Source of the DNA: Silicimonas sp. | Lineage (GTDB): Bacteria > Pseudomonadota > Alphaproteobacteria > Rhodobacterales > Rhodobacteraceae | Length of the DNA: 64,000 bases | Assembly: GCA_022819605.1 (NCBI GenBank) | Contig: JAJEGW010000061.1 | Span: 1-64,000, forward strand | Direction: 5' to 3' | In this document: piece after piece, positions 55,105-64,000 of the stretch | Position numbering within the stretch: position 1 is the first letter of the stretch | How the letters are laid out: every line of letters starts with the position of its first letter | The notes under the pieces: model-generated | What the model saw: only the letters and a program-made list of their open reading frames with translations | What the model was told of the DNA's origin: nothing | The model's database searches: none | Program-made: the position numbers and the translations under genes

Positions 55105-56489
55105 AGGAGCACCAAGGAAGCCAGGCCAAGAAACGTAAAAAACCCGACAACGTCGGTGACCGTCGTGACAAAACTTCCAGATGCGAGTGCCGGGTCGATC
55201 CGCACCCTATCGAGCGCGATAGGCACGAGAACGCCGGAAAACCCGGCCACGACCAGATTCACGATCATTGCGACTCCGATGACGACACCGAGCAGCGGGG
55301 AGCCGAACCAGGCGTAGCCTACTGCCCCCATGATCACGGCGAAGAGCCCGCCGTTTAGAAACCCTGCCTGGCTTTCCCGCCAGATGACCCTGAGCGCGTT
55401 CGAACTTGTCAGGTCGCGCTTTGCCAGGGCCCTAACCGCCACCGTCATTGACTGCGTCGCGGCATTTCCGCCCATGGACGCCACGATCGGCATGAGAACC
55501 GCAAGCGCGACGACGGCCAGCAGGACGTCCTCGAACTGCGCAATCACGATCGAGGCGATGATCGAGGTGACAAGGTTCACCGCCAGCCACGGGAACCTGC
55601 GCCAGACGATCGTGACGGTTGACGTCGACAGGCTTTCTTCGCCGACCCCCGCAAGCCGGAACACGTCCTCTTCGTGCTCCTCGTCCAGCACGGCCATGGC
55701 ATCATCGATAGTGATCACGCCTGCAAGCCGGCCTGACGCGTCAACCACCGGGGCCGAGATCAGGTGGTACTGGTTGAAGGCGTAGGCGACGTCACCCTCG
55801 TCCTCATCGACACGAAACGTCCGGAAACTGTCCTCGGTGATCGTGGAAAGAGGCACGTCGCGGCGCGAGGACATGACCCGTCCCAAGGTCACGTAGCCGA
55901 CCGGCTCGTGGCGCGGGTCGACGAGCATGATGTGGTAGAACTGTTCCGGCAGGTCATCGCGTTCGCGCAAGTGATCGATGGCGTCGCCGACCTGCCAATG
56001 CTCCGGGGCCGTTACCACTTCACGCTGCATGAGGCGGCCGGCGGAGTCCTCCGGAAAGGACAGCGACTGCTCAACCGCAATTCGGTCACCTGTGTCCAGT
56101 GCGTCGAGGATCACCTCCTGCTGCGGCTCTCCAAGATCTTCCAGGATGTCGACAACGTCATCCGATTCGAGTTCGCGGACCGCATCCGCCAACTGCTTGT
56201 CAGGGAGGAACTCGATGACGCCCTCACGGATGTCCTCGTCGATTTCCGAAAGGACCTCGCCGTCGATCAGGTGGCCGGCCAGCACCAGCAGTTCGCGGCG
56301 CCGGCCATCGTCAAGCTGTTCCACGAGGTCCGCGACATCCGCGGGATGAAGCGGGTCGAAGAGCTCTGCGAGGCGATCCGCGTCTCCAGCCGCCAAAGCC
56401 AGCTGGACCTGGGACACGAGACTGCGGTTGAGCGCGTATTCGTCTTCGCCGTGCTCTTCACCCGCTCTTTGCGAGGTCTGATCATCCAT
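55101..56489 (-). CDS. mgtE: Magnesium transporter MgtE
   Basis: A 462-residue Mg2+ channel. Acidic N-domain (residues about 35-130, LFDPLHPADVADLVEQLDDG), two CBS domains (MQREVVTAPEHWQVGDAI; VVDASGRLAGVITIDDAM) and five C-terminal membrane helices with MPIVASMGGNAATQS, the pore signature. The cytosolic domains close the pore at high Mg2+. Translation is coupled to the 5-FCL gene. Confidence 0.95.
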   Translation of the reverse strand: MDDQTSQRAGEEHGEDEYALNRSLVSQVQLALAAGDADRLAELFDPLHPADVADLVEQLDDGRRRELLVLAGHLIDGEVLSEIDEDIREGVIEFLPDKQLADAVRELESDDVVDILEDLGEPQQEVILDALDTGDRIAVEQSLSFPEDSAGRLMQREVVTAPEHWQVGDAIDHLRERDDLPEQFYHIMLVDPRHEPVGYVTLGRVMSSRRDVPLSTITEDSFRTFRVDEDEGDVAYAFNQYHLISAPVVDASGRLAGVITIDDAMAVLDEEHEEDVFRLAGVGEESLSTSTVTIVWRRFPWLAVNLVTSIIASIVIAQFEDVLLAVVALAVLMPIVASMGGNAATQSMTVAVRALAKRDLTSSNALRVIWRESQAGFLNGGLFAVIMGAVGYAWFGSPLLGVVIGVAMIVNLVVAGFSGVLVPIALDRVRIDPALASGSFVTTVTDVVGFFTFLGLASLVLL

Positions 56490-56629
56490 GGCATCGCCTC
56501 CTGTCGCAATCTAGCGCGCACATTAGCATCCGGCGCAGTTCGGCAACAGCGACGTCCCTTCAAGAACGGCAATCGCCGTCGTCGAAGAGTGGTCCCGGCC
56601 TGACCTATTTCAGGACCGGATCGGGGCTC

Positions 56630-57589
56630 CTAGATCTGGCCGACTTTCTTCAGGCGGGCGTCGCGCAGCCGGGCAAAATCATCGCCGGCATGATAGGACG
56701 AACGCGTCAGTGGCGTCGCGGACACCATGAGGAATCCCTTGCCATAAGCTGCCCTTTCGTAACCGGCAAACTCCTCGGGCGTCACGAACCTGTCGACCCG
56801 GTGATGCTTGCGGGTTGGCTGCAGGTACTGACCGATCGTCAGGAAATCCACGTCCGCCGCACGCATGTCGTCCATGACCTGGAGCACGGACTGCCTGTCC
56901 TCGCCCAAGCCGACCATGATGCCCGACTTGGTGAACATGGAAGGGTCCAGCTCCTTCACGCGTTGCAGCAGCCTAAGGGAATGGAAATACCGTGCCCCGG
57001 GGCGGACCTCGGGATAGAGGCCAGGAACCGTCTCGAGATTGTGATTGAACACGTCTGGCCGCGAATCGACTACGGCCTCGAGCGCGGAAGGCGCACATTT
57101 CAGGAAATCCGGAGTCAGGATCTCGATGGTCGTGTCAGGAGACCGCCGCCGGATCGCGCGAACGGTGCGCGCAAAATGCTCCGCTCCGCCGTCCTCGACG
57201 TCATCGCGGTCAACCGACGTCACCACCACGTGCTTGAGGCCGAGTTTCTGCACGGCATCCGCAACTCGACCGGGCTCGAAGGCATCGAGCCCCTCCGGGG
57301 GCTTTCCGGTTGCGACGTTGCAAAACGTGCAGGCCCTCGTGCAGACCTCGCCCATGATCATCATCGTGGCGTGGCCTTGGCTCCAGCACTCGCCCACGTT
57401 GGGGCAGCCCGCTTCCTCGCAGACGGTTACGAGACCATGCTCGCGCATGATGTTCCGAGTCCTGGCATAGCCCTGACCCGCCGGTGCCTTGACGCGAATC
57501 CAGTCCGGCTTCTTCGGCTGGCCGCTGTCCTGACGACGCGCCTTTTCGGGATGACGCTGGCCGGGGATCTTCAGGTCTCTGACACTCAT
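56630..57589 (-). CDS. lipA: Lipoyl synthase
   Basis: Radical SAM enzyme of 319 residues inserting sulfur into octanoyl groups. Auxiliary cluster [12 protein letters not shown], radical SAM motif [13 protein letters not shown], and the C-terminal auxiliary serine in [15 protein letters not shown] 57589 chosen as it starts [18 protein letters not shown]; a longer frame upstream adds a Cys-rich stretch not seen in the family. Confidence 0.96.
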   Translation of the reverse strand: MSVRDLKIPGQRHPEKARRQDSGQPKKPDWIRVKAPAGQGYARTRNIMREHGLVTVCEEAGCPNVGECWSQGHATMMIMGEVCTRACTFCNVATGKPPEGLDAFEPGRVADAVQKLGLKHVVVTSVDRDDVEDGGAEHFARTVRAIRRRSPDTTIEILTPDFLKCAPSALEAVVDSRPDVFNHNLETVPGLYPEVRPGARYFHSLRLLQRVKELDPSMFTKSGIMVGLGEDRQSVLQVMDDMRAADVDFLTIGQYLQPTRKHHRVDRFVTPEEFAGYERAAYGKGFLMVSATPLTRSSYHAGDDFARLRDARLKKVGQI

Positions 57590-57739
57590 CTCGGCTCCAT
57601 CTGCCTGCGCGCCGCAATACCCGCAATGGAGCAGAAAGTCCAATCTTCATGAAGTCTTGCATGGCAGCCATGCAGGAGGTGAATGCATCTCCGAAAGGTG
57701 CGGCTTTCGACCATGCCCGAAGGCAAATGCACGGGCGTC

Positions 57740-58168
57740 CTATTTCCCGCCGACGCTGCCGGCCAGTTCCTGGATCCGCTTCACCATGGAACGAAGGCCG
57801 TTCGAACGCTGCGACGTCAGGTGCTCCTCCAATCCAAGGCGATTCAGTTCGGCACGGGCGTCAACGTTCAGGACTTCTCGCACGCTCAATCCCGAAAACA
57901 GGGCCTTCAGAACCGCAATCAGCCCGCGCACGATCACAGCATCGCTCTCGCCTTCGAAGGTGAAGATCGCAGTGGCGCCCGTCCCTTCGACGTTCGGCAC
58001 CAGCCAGACCTGGCTTGCGCAGCCCTCGACCTTCGTGGCCGGCACTTTCAGCGCCTCGTCCAGAGGAGACATCGCCTTGCCCATATCGATGACGTGGCGA
58101 TACCGATCCTGCCACTCGTCGAGGTAGTCGAAGGCATCCACGATTTCTTCGAATTCTTCCTGTGCCAT
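57740..58168 (-). CDS. sufE: SufE-family cysteine desulfurase activator
   Basis: A 142-residue sulfur acceptor for SufS. FEEIVDAFDYLDEWQDRYRHVIDMG, then KVEGCASQVWLV with the active Cys and a C-terminal LTSQRSNGLRSMVKRI. Start at 58168 is where the family begins. Monocistronic, about 150 bases upstream of lipA in transcription order; both serve Fe-S and sulfur metabolism. Confidence 0.94.
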   Translation of the reverse strand: MAQEEFEEIVDAFDYLDEWQDRYRHVIDMGKAMSPLDEALKVPATKVEGCASQVWLVPNVEGTGATAIFTFEGESDAVIVRGLIAVLKALFSGLSVREVLNVDARAELNRLGLEEHLTSQRSNGLRSMVKRIQELAGSVGGK

Positions 58169-58554
58169 GGACTTCCAATTAAGGCGAGTCCCGTTCAAGG
58201 TCCAGAGCCGGACGCCTCTCGAACCCCGCAGCCGGGCCGGCAGTTGCGGAAGGGGCGTGGGCCAGGAGCTTGTGGCCTTGAGCTTGCCGTATTGTGCCTT
58301 GTCGTGTGTGCCGCGTGTGCTATTCATGCCGTGCCATGAGAGCAAGTCTGCGCACTCCGATCTCAGGTTCGCTCAATTCTTGGCTTCCGGCCACGCCGCG
58401 ACGCCCGCCCAAGCGGCATGGCGTCTGGGATTGGGGCTCGTGAATGTCGATGGCGTTTTGTTGGAGACCCGATGATACGCAAAAACATGTCGAAGGGAGA
58501 TCGCGCAATCCTGTCAGTCCATCGACATATCTCCCAAGAATAAGGGCAAGGACA
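58169..58554. other. Intergenic region between sufE and the lipoprotein gene
   Basis: These 386 bases separate divergent genes. I see no coding family, RNA gene or strong terminator; promoters of both genes should lie here. Confidence 0.4.
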
Positions 58555-59013
58555 ATGACGTCACGCAGATTTATCCTGATGGGTCTTTTGGCAAACGGCT
58601 TGTCAGGATGCGACGCTCTCCCGCGCATCGGCGGATGGCAATCAGAACCCATTTCGGACTCTAAGGGAGACGAGCTTCAAGCTGCGAACGAAGACATTCG
58701 TCCCCGGGTTGCCGAAATCACGACGCTTGCCGTCGAGAACGTGACGGGCGGTGTCATCGTTCTCGCGACCGCCCTGCCCGCGACTCAAGGCTGGTTCAAG
58801 CCCGAACTCGTCAGTGATGCGCCCGACGGCAAGCCGGTCGACGGGATCCTGTCCTACAGCTTCCGTGCGGTGCCGCCGCTCGAAACACAGCCCCAGTCGA
58901 CGCAGCGGTCACGGGTGCTCACCGCCGCTCTCTTCATCCCGGATGCCCGTCTCGCCGATGTCCGGAGCATCAGGGTGAACGGAGTGCAGAATTCAAGGTC
59001 CGTTCGGCCCTGA
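58555..59013 (+). CDS. Small putative lipoprotein
   Basis: A 152-residue protein starting MTSRRFILMGLLANGLSGCDA: a short signal peptide with lipobox LSGC, so likely lipidated and attached to a membrane facing the periplasm. The rest (VENVTGGVIVLATALPATQGWFKPELV; VDGILSYSFRAVPP) looks like a small beta-rich domain. Family not recognised. It ends 28 bases before the convergent rnd stop. Confidence 0.75.
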   Translation: MTSRRFILMGLLANGLSGCDALPRIGGWQSEPISDSKGDELQAANEDIRPRVAEITTLAVENVTGGVIVLATALPATQGWFKPELVSDAPDGKPVDGILSYSFRAVPPLETQPQSTQRSRVLTAALFIPDARLADVRSIRVNGVQNSRSVRP

Positions 59014-59040
59014 CAATCGAACCGCTGCGCTCGGCGCGAG

Positions 59041-60198
59041 TCAGACTTCGAACACTTGGACCGACGTCCCATTGGCACGAAGGGCGAGCTTGCCCTTGCA
59101 AATCCCGAGCGCATCTGCGCCGAACGCCTTTCGCCTCCAGCCCGTCATGGGCTGGCCATCGTAGTTGCCGGCTGCAATTTCATCCAGTTCGGAAGATGTC
59201 GCGATCAACTTCTGCGCAACACCGAGTTCCTCCGCCTTTGCATTGAGCAGCACGCGCAACAGGCTTGCGAGAGCAGGATTCACCTGTGCCTGGCCGCGCT
59301 GGCGGTCCGAATTCGGCAGCTGGTCGTCGGGCGTCTCGATTCCCGCCTTCACGGCAGCGAGCAATCCATTCGCAATTTCGCCTCTTCGGGCGTTTTGCAG
59401 CAGGCGTCGGGATCGGCCGAGCTGTTCGATTGTCCGAGGCTTTGTTGACGCCAGTTCCAGAATTGCGTCATCCTTGATCACGCGGTTGCGCGGAATGTTC
59501 TTGTCCCGGGCATAGGTTTCACGAAATCGCGCAAGCTCTCGCACGATGGCAAGGTGCCGACCCGAATCGGAGCGGGTCTTGACGCGACGCCACGCCTCAT
59601 CAGGTTCAACTGCGTAGGTTGCCGGGTCGACAAGCACGGCAAGTTCCTCTTCGACCCAAGATCGTCGTCCGGACGCGTCCAGTTCCGCGGAAAGTCGTTC
59701 ATAGATGTCGCGCAAATGCGTCACGTCCGCCAATGCATACCGCTTTTGCGCATTGCTGAGCGGACGCCTCGACCAATCAGTAAAGCGCGAGGACTTGTCG
59801 AGTTCGGCCTGCGCGATCTTTCGGACGAGCGTTTCGTACCCGACCTGTTCGCCGAATCCCGCCACCATGGCGGCGACCTGCGTGTCGAAGAGCGGCAATG
59901 GAATGATCCCGCCTTCGACGAAGAATATCTCGATGTCCTGCCGGGCTGCATGAAAGACCTTGGTTACGTTTTCGTTGCCGAGAAGCTCGTACAGCGGATC
60001 GAGGGTCAGGCCGCGTTCCAGCGGATCAACCAGAACGGCATCGTCTTGAGACGTTCCAGGCACTGCCAGCTGCACGAGGCACAGCTTGGAGAAATAGGTC
60101 CGATCCCGCATGAACTCAGTGTCAACTGTCACGTACGGAGCCGAAGACGCTTTTCTGCAGAACGCGTCGAGTTCCTGCGTTGTCGTGATCGTATACAT
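59041..60198 (-). CDS. rnd: Ribonuclease D
   Basis: A 385-residue 3'-5' exonuclease for tRNA and small RNA maturation. DEDD active-site segments VDTEFMRDRTYF, VFHAARQDIEIFF and KRYALADVTHLRDIY, then HRDC-like regions (AIVRELARFRETYARDKNIPRNRV). ATG 60198 lies one base after the purN stop, so it is part of purM-purN-rnd. Confidence 0.95.
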   Translation of the reverse strand: MYTITTTQELDAFCRKASSAPYVTVDTEFMRDRTYFSKLCLVQLAVPGTSQDDAVLVDPLERGLTLDPLYELLGNENVTKVFHAARQDIEIFFVEGGIIPLPLFDTQVAAMVAGFGEQVGYETLVRKIAQAELDKSSRFTDWSRRPLSNAQKRYALADVTHLRDIYERLSAELDASGRRSWVEEELAVLVDPATYAVEPDEAWRRVKTRSDSGRHLAIVRELARFRETYARDKNIPRNRVIKDDAILELASTKPRTIEQLGRSRRLLQNARRGEIANGLLAAVKAGIETPDDQLPNSDRQRGQAQVNPALASLLRVLLNAKAEELGVAQKLIATSSELDEIAAGNYDGQPMTGWRRKAFGADALGICKGKLALRANGTSVQVFEV

Positions 60199-60199
60199 C

Positions 60200-60847
60200 T
60201 CAGTGAATTGTCCCCGTGCCTGTTCCGGTCGCTGCACCGGCTTTCGGCGCAATTCCCTCGGACAAGTAAACCGGCGATCTGTCGCCGTCCGCGAATCGAC
60301 GCAAGACCGCCGGATAAAGCTGGTGCTCCGCAGTCAACACACGGGCCGCGAGCACTTCGGCCGTATCGCCGAGGTTGATAGGTACGCGCGCCTGTCCCAG
60401 AACCGGGCCGGCATCAAGTTCGTCCGTAACTTCATGAACCGTGCATCCCGCCTCGTTGTCGCCGGCCGCGATCGCGCGGGCATGCGTGTCAAGGCCAGGG
60501 TACTTCGGAAGGAGCGACGGGTGGATGTTCAGGATGCGGCCGGACCACCGCCATGTAAATTCAGGGGTAAGTATGCGCATGAATCCGGCAAGGCAGATGA
60601 TGTCCGGTCGGACAGCTACAAGGCGCTCGGTCAAGGCACACTCGAATTCGGACCTGTCGCCTCGAAACGGACGGTGATCCACGACTGCACTCTCTACATC
60701 CAACTCCCTGGCCCGTTTCAGCCCGCCGGCATTTGGCTCATTTGACAGCACGAGTACCGGGCGCGCAGGGTGGTTCCCGACCATGTCCCGCACGAGCGCC
60801 ACCATGTTCGATCCGCCGCCGGATATGAGGATGGCGATCCGCCTCAA
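60200..60847 (-). CDS. purN: Phosphoribosylglycinamide formyltransferase
   Basis: A 215-residue enzyme using 10-formyl-THF in purine synthesis. [44 protein letters not shown] and [12 protein letters not shown] are the family motifs, with the catalytic Asn-His-Asp set. The start is a TTG that overlaps the purM stop (TTGA). Ends GTGTGTIH after an Ala/Gly-rich tail. Confidence 0.95.
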   Translation of the reverse strand: MRRIAILISGGGSNMVALVRDMVGNHPARPVLVLSNEPNAGGLKRARELDVESAVVDHRPFRGDRSEFECALTERLVAVRPDIICLAGFMRILTPEFTWRWSGRILNIHPSLLPKYPGLDTHARAIAAGDNEAGCTVHEVTDELDAGPVLGQARVPINLGDTAEVLAARVLTAEHQLYPAVLRRFADGDRSPVYLSEGIAPKAGAATGTGTGTIH

Positions 60848-61884
60848 AGCAACTTACCTTGAAAGGCGACATCGTTGCCCGCGACCACCCTGCCTATCCG
60901 GAACACCCGATGCCCGGCTTCGGCAAACGTCGCCGCGGCGGAGTCGAGCGACGCCTCAGGCGTGACCGCAACCATTCCGATTCCGGCATTGAAGGTTCGC
61001 AGCAATTCCGATTCGGCAAGTCCGCCCGTTTCGGCGAGCCATGCAAAGACCGGGGGCAAGTCCCACGTGCCGAGATCGATTTCGGCGCCGAGACCGTCGG
61101 GCAACGCCCGCGGCACGTTCTCGGTCAAGCCGCCGCCAGTGATGTGCGCCAGTCCTCGCAATGCTCCCTCCCGGAAGGCGTTGACGGCACCTCGGACATA
61201 GAGCCGGGTCGGTGCCAGCAACGCCTCGCCCAGCGAGCCGGCCGCCCAAGGGCACGCGTCATCCCAGGAACAGCCGTGCTCTTCCACGATCCGGCGAACC
61301 AGTGAATATCCGTTAGAGTGCACGCCGTCGCTGGCAAGCCCGAGCAGCACGTCTCCTTCGGAAACCCCGGCAGGCAGGCCACGCCCTCTCTCCATTGCGC
61401 CGACAGCAAAGCCTGCGAGGTCGAAGTCGTCATCCGCGTACATCCCGGGCATTTCGGCTGTTTCGCCGCCAATCAATGCACATCCCGATCGCGCACAGCC
61501 TTCGGCGATTCCCTCGATCACCTGCGCCGCACGGTCGACATCGAGACGCCCGGTCGCAAGATAGTCGAGAAAGAAGAGCGGCTCGGCACCCTGACAAACC
61601 AAGTCGTTGACGCACATTGCCACGAGATCGATGCCGACGCCGCCAAGTTGGCCGGCCTCGATGGCGACTTTCAGCTTGGTTCCGACGCCATCGGTCGCGG
61701 CCACGATGATCGGATCCTCGTATCCCGCCGCCCTGAGGTCGAACATGCCGCCGAATCCGCCCAATCCAGCAACATTGCCGGGGCGAGAGGTTCGAGCGGA
61801 AGCAGGCTTGATTCGTTCGACCAGCGCGTTGCCCGCCTCGATGTCCACGCCTGCATCAGCATAGGTGAGACCGCCTGTGGCCAT
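60844..61884 (-). CDS. purM: Phosphoribosylformylglycinamidine cyclo-ligase
   Basis: AIR synthetase of 346 residues. [54 protein letters not shown] and [16 protein letters not shown] are typical. First gene of purM-purN-rnd. The tRNA at 61995 is divergent from it. Confidence 0.97.
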   Translation of the reverse strand: MATGGLTYADAGVDIEAGNALVERIKPASARTSRPGNVAGLGGFGGMFDLRAAGYEDPIIVAATDGVGTKLKVAIEAGQLGGVGIDLVAMCVNDLVCQGAEPLFFLDYLATGRLDVDRAAQVIEGIAEGCARSGCALIGGETAEMPGMYADDDFDLAGFAVGAMERGRGLPAGVSEGDVLLGLASDGVHSNGYSLVRRIVEEHGCSWDDACPWAAGSLGEALLAPTRLYVRGAVNAFREGALRGLAHITGGGLTENVPRALPDGLGAEIDLGTWDLPPVFAWLAETGGLAESELLRTFNAGIGMVAVTPEASLDSAAATFAEAGHRVFRIGRVVAGNDVAFQGKLL

Positions 61885-61994
61885 GCGTGTCCTTCTCCAG
61901 TTTGGGCTGCGGATACCGGAACGCTGCCTCGGTGTCCACGAGAGGCACTTCGCTTGACCGTCGCGCCCGGTCTGTTATCTCCTCTCCGGAGGTC

Positions 61995-62071
61995 GGGCCT
62001 GTAGCTCAATTGATTAGAGCAGTGCGCTCATAACGCATTGGTTGGGGGTTTGAGTCCCTCCGGGCCCACCA
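61995..62071 (+). tRNA. tRNA with CAT anticodon (Met or lysidine-type Ile)
   Basis: A 77-base cloverleaf including encoded CCA. Acceptor GGGCCTG pairs with CGGGCCC, D stem GCTC/GAGC, anticodon stem GTGCG/CGCAT with loop CTCATAA, T stem GGGGG/CCCTC. CAT can be elongator Met or Ile2; the sequence alone does not settle it, though it is not an initiator. Base 19 is A and base 56 is T instead of the near-universal G19 and C56; A15 and T48 are also a matched pair. Confidence 0.93.
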
Positions 62072-62805
62072 TTCGCACGGATGCCGGATTGTTGCTGCGC
62101 GATGTCGGATGCCAACGACACGCTGGCGTTGGAGCATGTCCGCGCTAAGGCGTCTCGCCATTGCTTACGATCGTCCATTGCCGAGGCGCTGCCGACACTC
62201 GACCGGAAATCATGTTTAGTCCAGCAAATTGCCAGTGTATCGAAGGGCACCATGCTTCAGCAGTTTCTTTGCAGCACACGCATGGAGTGCTCGCAGTTCC
62301 AGCACTGGTTCGGATAGAATCACGTGCGACAAATTAACGCGTGACTTTGAATGGACATCAATCATCTCACGAAATTCTCCAAATTGAGATCGAGAACTTC
62401 TCCATCGGAATGAAGTCGAATTTCGCCAGTGCCTTCTTCATCAATGTACAAGATTGATATGCGTACCTTAGTGCGGCAACACGGGGAAACGGTGACGATG
62501 CAATAGTTGATCCAAGCATGCAAGGGTTAAGGCAAATGCTCCCAAATCCAAGGCAAACTTCATTATTCCAATGTCGACATTGCCTGGAAACATATTGATC
62601 TGGATTAACCCAAAAACTGCGTTGCGACACGAGATTGGTATCGATGTCAATGTCCGAATTTGCCCGGAGATGGAAGTGCCGGCACAAAGATTCATAAATT
62701 CCTTCTTTGCTGAGAATTCGGAGTTGCGTTTCAACCAATACAAATATAGCACAATCAATCATTGCCGATGTGGCAGTCTATGCCATCGCAACCAAGGAGA
62801 ATCGC
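62072..62805. other. AT-rich intergenic region upstream of the H-NS-like gene
   Basis: A 734-base stretch, clearly more AT-rich than its surroundings, with no frame I can assign to a family on either strand. It follows the tRNA and leads into an H-NS-type gene whose product would itself prefer such DNA, so autoregulation is possible. No attachment-site repeat of the tRNA end was found within the window. Confidence 0.5.
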
Positions 62806-63138
62806 ATGGCAACGAAATTCAACCTAGGAAAGCTCTCCGAAAGAGAACTGAAGGCGCTCAAACGCGACGTCGAACACGAACTCAAGACCAGCCGGGCGCG
62901 CACGATTGCGGCCGCGACGAAAGAACTTCAGGACGCGGCCCAGAAAATTGCAAAAAAGCACGGCCTGCCTGTCAGCGAAATATTGAGCAGGAAAAGAAAA
63001 AGCCGCAATTCCCCTGTACCGCCGAAGTATCGGAACCCGAACGATCCCAGCCAGACCTGGTCCGGCCGAGGACGCCGGCCAGGATGGTTCAGAGAGGCAA
63101 GAGACAAAGGCAAGTCAGCCAAGAGCCTCGAAATCTGA
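62806..63138 (+). CDS. H-NS/HvrA-family nucleoid protein
   Basis: A 110-residue DNA-binding protein. N-terminal helical oligomerisation part (SERELKALKRDVEHELKTSR) and C-terminal DNA-binding motif YRNPNDPSQTWSGRGRRPGW, the alphaproteobacterial H-NS histone signature. ATG 62806 has AAGGAG upstream. Silences or bends AT-rich DNA. Followed by a strong terminator and convergent with the kinase gene. Confidence 0.93.
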   Translation: MATKFNLGKLSERELKALKRDVEHELKTSRARTIAAATKELQDAAQKIAKKHGLPVSEILSRKRKSRNSPVPPKYRNPNDPSQTWSGRGRRPGWFREARDKGKSAKSLEI

Positions 63139-63149
63139 AATTGAGAATT

Positions 63150-63176
63150 GGGCGGCATTGTTTGCCGCCCTTTTTT
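63150..63176 (+). terminator. Rho-independent terminator of the H-NS-like gene
   Basis: GGGCGGC (63150-63156) pairs with GCCGCCC (63164-63170) around a 7-base loop and is followed by six T residues (63171-63176). It lies 12 bases after the stop codon. Confidence 0.92.
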
Positions 63177-64000
63177 CACCTTGGAATCGAAATCTCGGCC
63201 TTTAGGCCGCCCAAATCCCTGCTTTCCGAAAGTGACAAAGTTCCACCATGCTGTCGCGCCGCATCTGCAGCAATTGACAGGCCAAGCCCCACGCCCAAGC
63301 CGACATCTTGATTCCTGGCCGAATCAAGCCGGATGAAAGGCTTCAGCACGAATTCACGCTGATCTTCCGGAATGCCCGGCCCGCTGTCTTCCACAACAAA
63401 CTTGATTCGATCCTTTGCAACTTGCGCAGATACCGTGGCGTGTCCGCCATATCGCACTGCATTGACAATAAGGTTTTCGAGAGCGCGTTGCAGCGCCGCC
63501 GGACGCAGCATTGCGCGCCCCTCTCCTTCCAGCGCTCCAAGGATCACCGGCTCGCTTCGCGCGAATCGATTCGTCAGCTTGCGCACGAATTCCAATGGAT
63601 CAATTTGCACGGGCTCCTCCAAGGCGTCACCCTCCGCGAATGACAAAAAAGCCTCCAGCATGCCTTCCATATCCTGAACGTCACGGCGCATTGCTTCCGT
63701 TTCGGTACTGTCATCCATGAGCGAAAGCCCGAGCTTCATCCTGGTCAATGGCGTCCTTAAATCGTGGCTTACCCCGGACAGCATCAATGTTCGCTGCTCG
63801 ATTTGACGCTCAATTCGGCTGCGCATGTCGAGAAACGCCTTGCCTGCCAATCGCAGTTCGGCCGCGCCTCTCGGTTCGTACGGCACAACACGTCCCTTTC
63901 CGAAAGCCTCCGCCGCAATTGCAAGGCGTCGAATCGGACGAATCTGGTTGCGCATGTACAAGAGCGCAATTGCCGACATCAAGAGCGCCGTAAACCCGAT
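63176..64000 (-). CDS. EnvZ-like sensor histidine kinase, 5' part missing
   Basis: The frame is open through the window end, so the N-terminal sensor and first membrane helix are outside. Visible: end of a membrane helix, HAMP (RNQIRPIRRLAIAAEAFGKG), H-box SGVSHDLRTPLTRMK, N-box ENLIVNAVRYGG, G1 VEDSGPGIPEDQ and G2 GLGVGLGLSIAADAA. The proline-rich HAMP start and SHDLRTPLTR are close to EnvZ. Its response regulator gene is probably just upstream, outside the window. Confidence 0.93.
   Translation of the reverse strand: MGFTALLMSAIALLYMRNQIRPIRRLAIAAEAFGKGRVVPYEPRGAAELRLAGKAFLDMRSRIERQIEQRTLMLSGVSHDLRTPLTRMKLGLSLMDDSTETEAMRRDVQDMEGMLEAFLSFAEGDALEEPVQIDPLEFVRKLTNRFARSEPVILGALEGEGRAMLRPAALQRALENLIVNAVRYGGHATVSAQVAKDRIKFVVEDSGPGIPEDQREFVLKPFIRLDSARNQDVGLGVGLGLSIAADAARQHGGTLSLSESRDLGGLKAEISIPR

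Noticed and set aside
62052..62071. Integration (att) site at the tRNA 3' end
   Set aside because: No second copy of the tRNA 3' end was found downstream in the window and no integrase gene lies next to it.
1..64000. CRISPR array or phage module
   Set aside because: No regularly spaced repeats and no cas, capsid, integrase or terminase genes were seen.

Overview
The window looks like chromosomal DNA of an alphaproteobacterium. The basis is GC-rich coding sequence on both strands, a PreT/PreA pyrimidine reduction module beside a RutR-type regulator, an H-NS/HvrA-type protein, a frr-uppS-cdsA-dxr-rseP-bamA-ompH envelope cluster, purM-purN-rnd, MgtE and SufE. I cannot place it below class from the sequence alone.

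Layout. 1-4840 (minus): a branched-chain amino acid type ABC transporter (SBP, LivH, LivM, LivG, LivF), then an unidentified partial ORF at the window edge. 4841-5628: intergenic, with a decayed IS1595-type transposase tail. 5629-15877: a reductive pyrimidine catabolism locus made of a NitT/TauT-type ABC importer with two permeases, dihydropyrimidinase, a ureidopropionase-type amidohydrolase, a divergent rutR, and preA/preT. RutR-like palindromes lie at 12422-12437 and, in tandem, at 15934-15970. 16315-23719 (minus): formate-tetrahydrofolate ligase, an NAD-dependent formate dehydrogenase (fdsA plus a fused fdsG-fdsB gene with an in-frame TGA) and a LysR regulator. 24458-26270 (plus): a quinone oxidoreductase and an SDR.

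26393-36022 (minus): ompH, bamA, rseP, dxr, cdsA, uppS and frr. Its last five genes are tightly coupled. The cluster is split between bamA and rseP by a plus-strand cobalt-type nitrile hydratase operon. 36610-44128 (plus): a seven-gene operon of ROK regulator, M20 amidohydrolase, FrcBCA-like sugar ABC importer, YhfX-like PLP enzyme and SIS-domain sugar-phosphate protein. It reads as uptake and breakdown of an unknown amide- or amine-containing sugar compound. 44129-47405 is a scarred hotspot: an XRE-ImmA regulator with a PIN toxin broken by an amber codon, then a small composite IS unit (17-bp target duplication) enclosing a truncated zeta toxin and its partner. The hotspot is flanked by diverged copies of the SIS-gene/dtd 3' junction.

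47406-61884: mostly housekeeping genes (dtd, pyrH, miaA, M42 peptidase, SLC13 and DMT transporters, YmdB, 5-FCL, mgtE, lipA, sufE, a lipoprotein, rnd, purN, purM). Then comes a CAU-anticodon tRNA with an unusual A19/U56 elbow, an AT-rich gap, an H-NS-like gene with a strong terminator, and a histidine kinase that runs off the end.

The most unusual items are the TGA in fdsB, the composite IS/toxin scar with the SIS-dtd junction duplication, the tRNA elbow covariation, the tandem RutR sites 21 bp apart, and the ROK-M20-ABC-YhfX-SIS operon.
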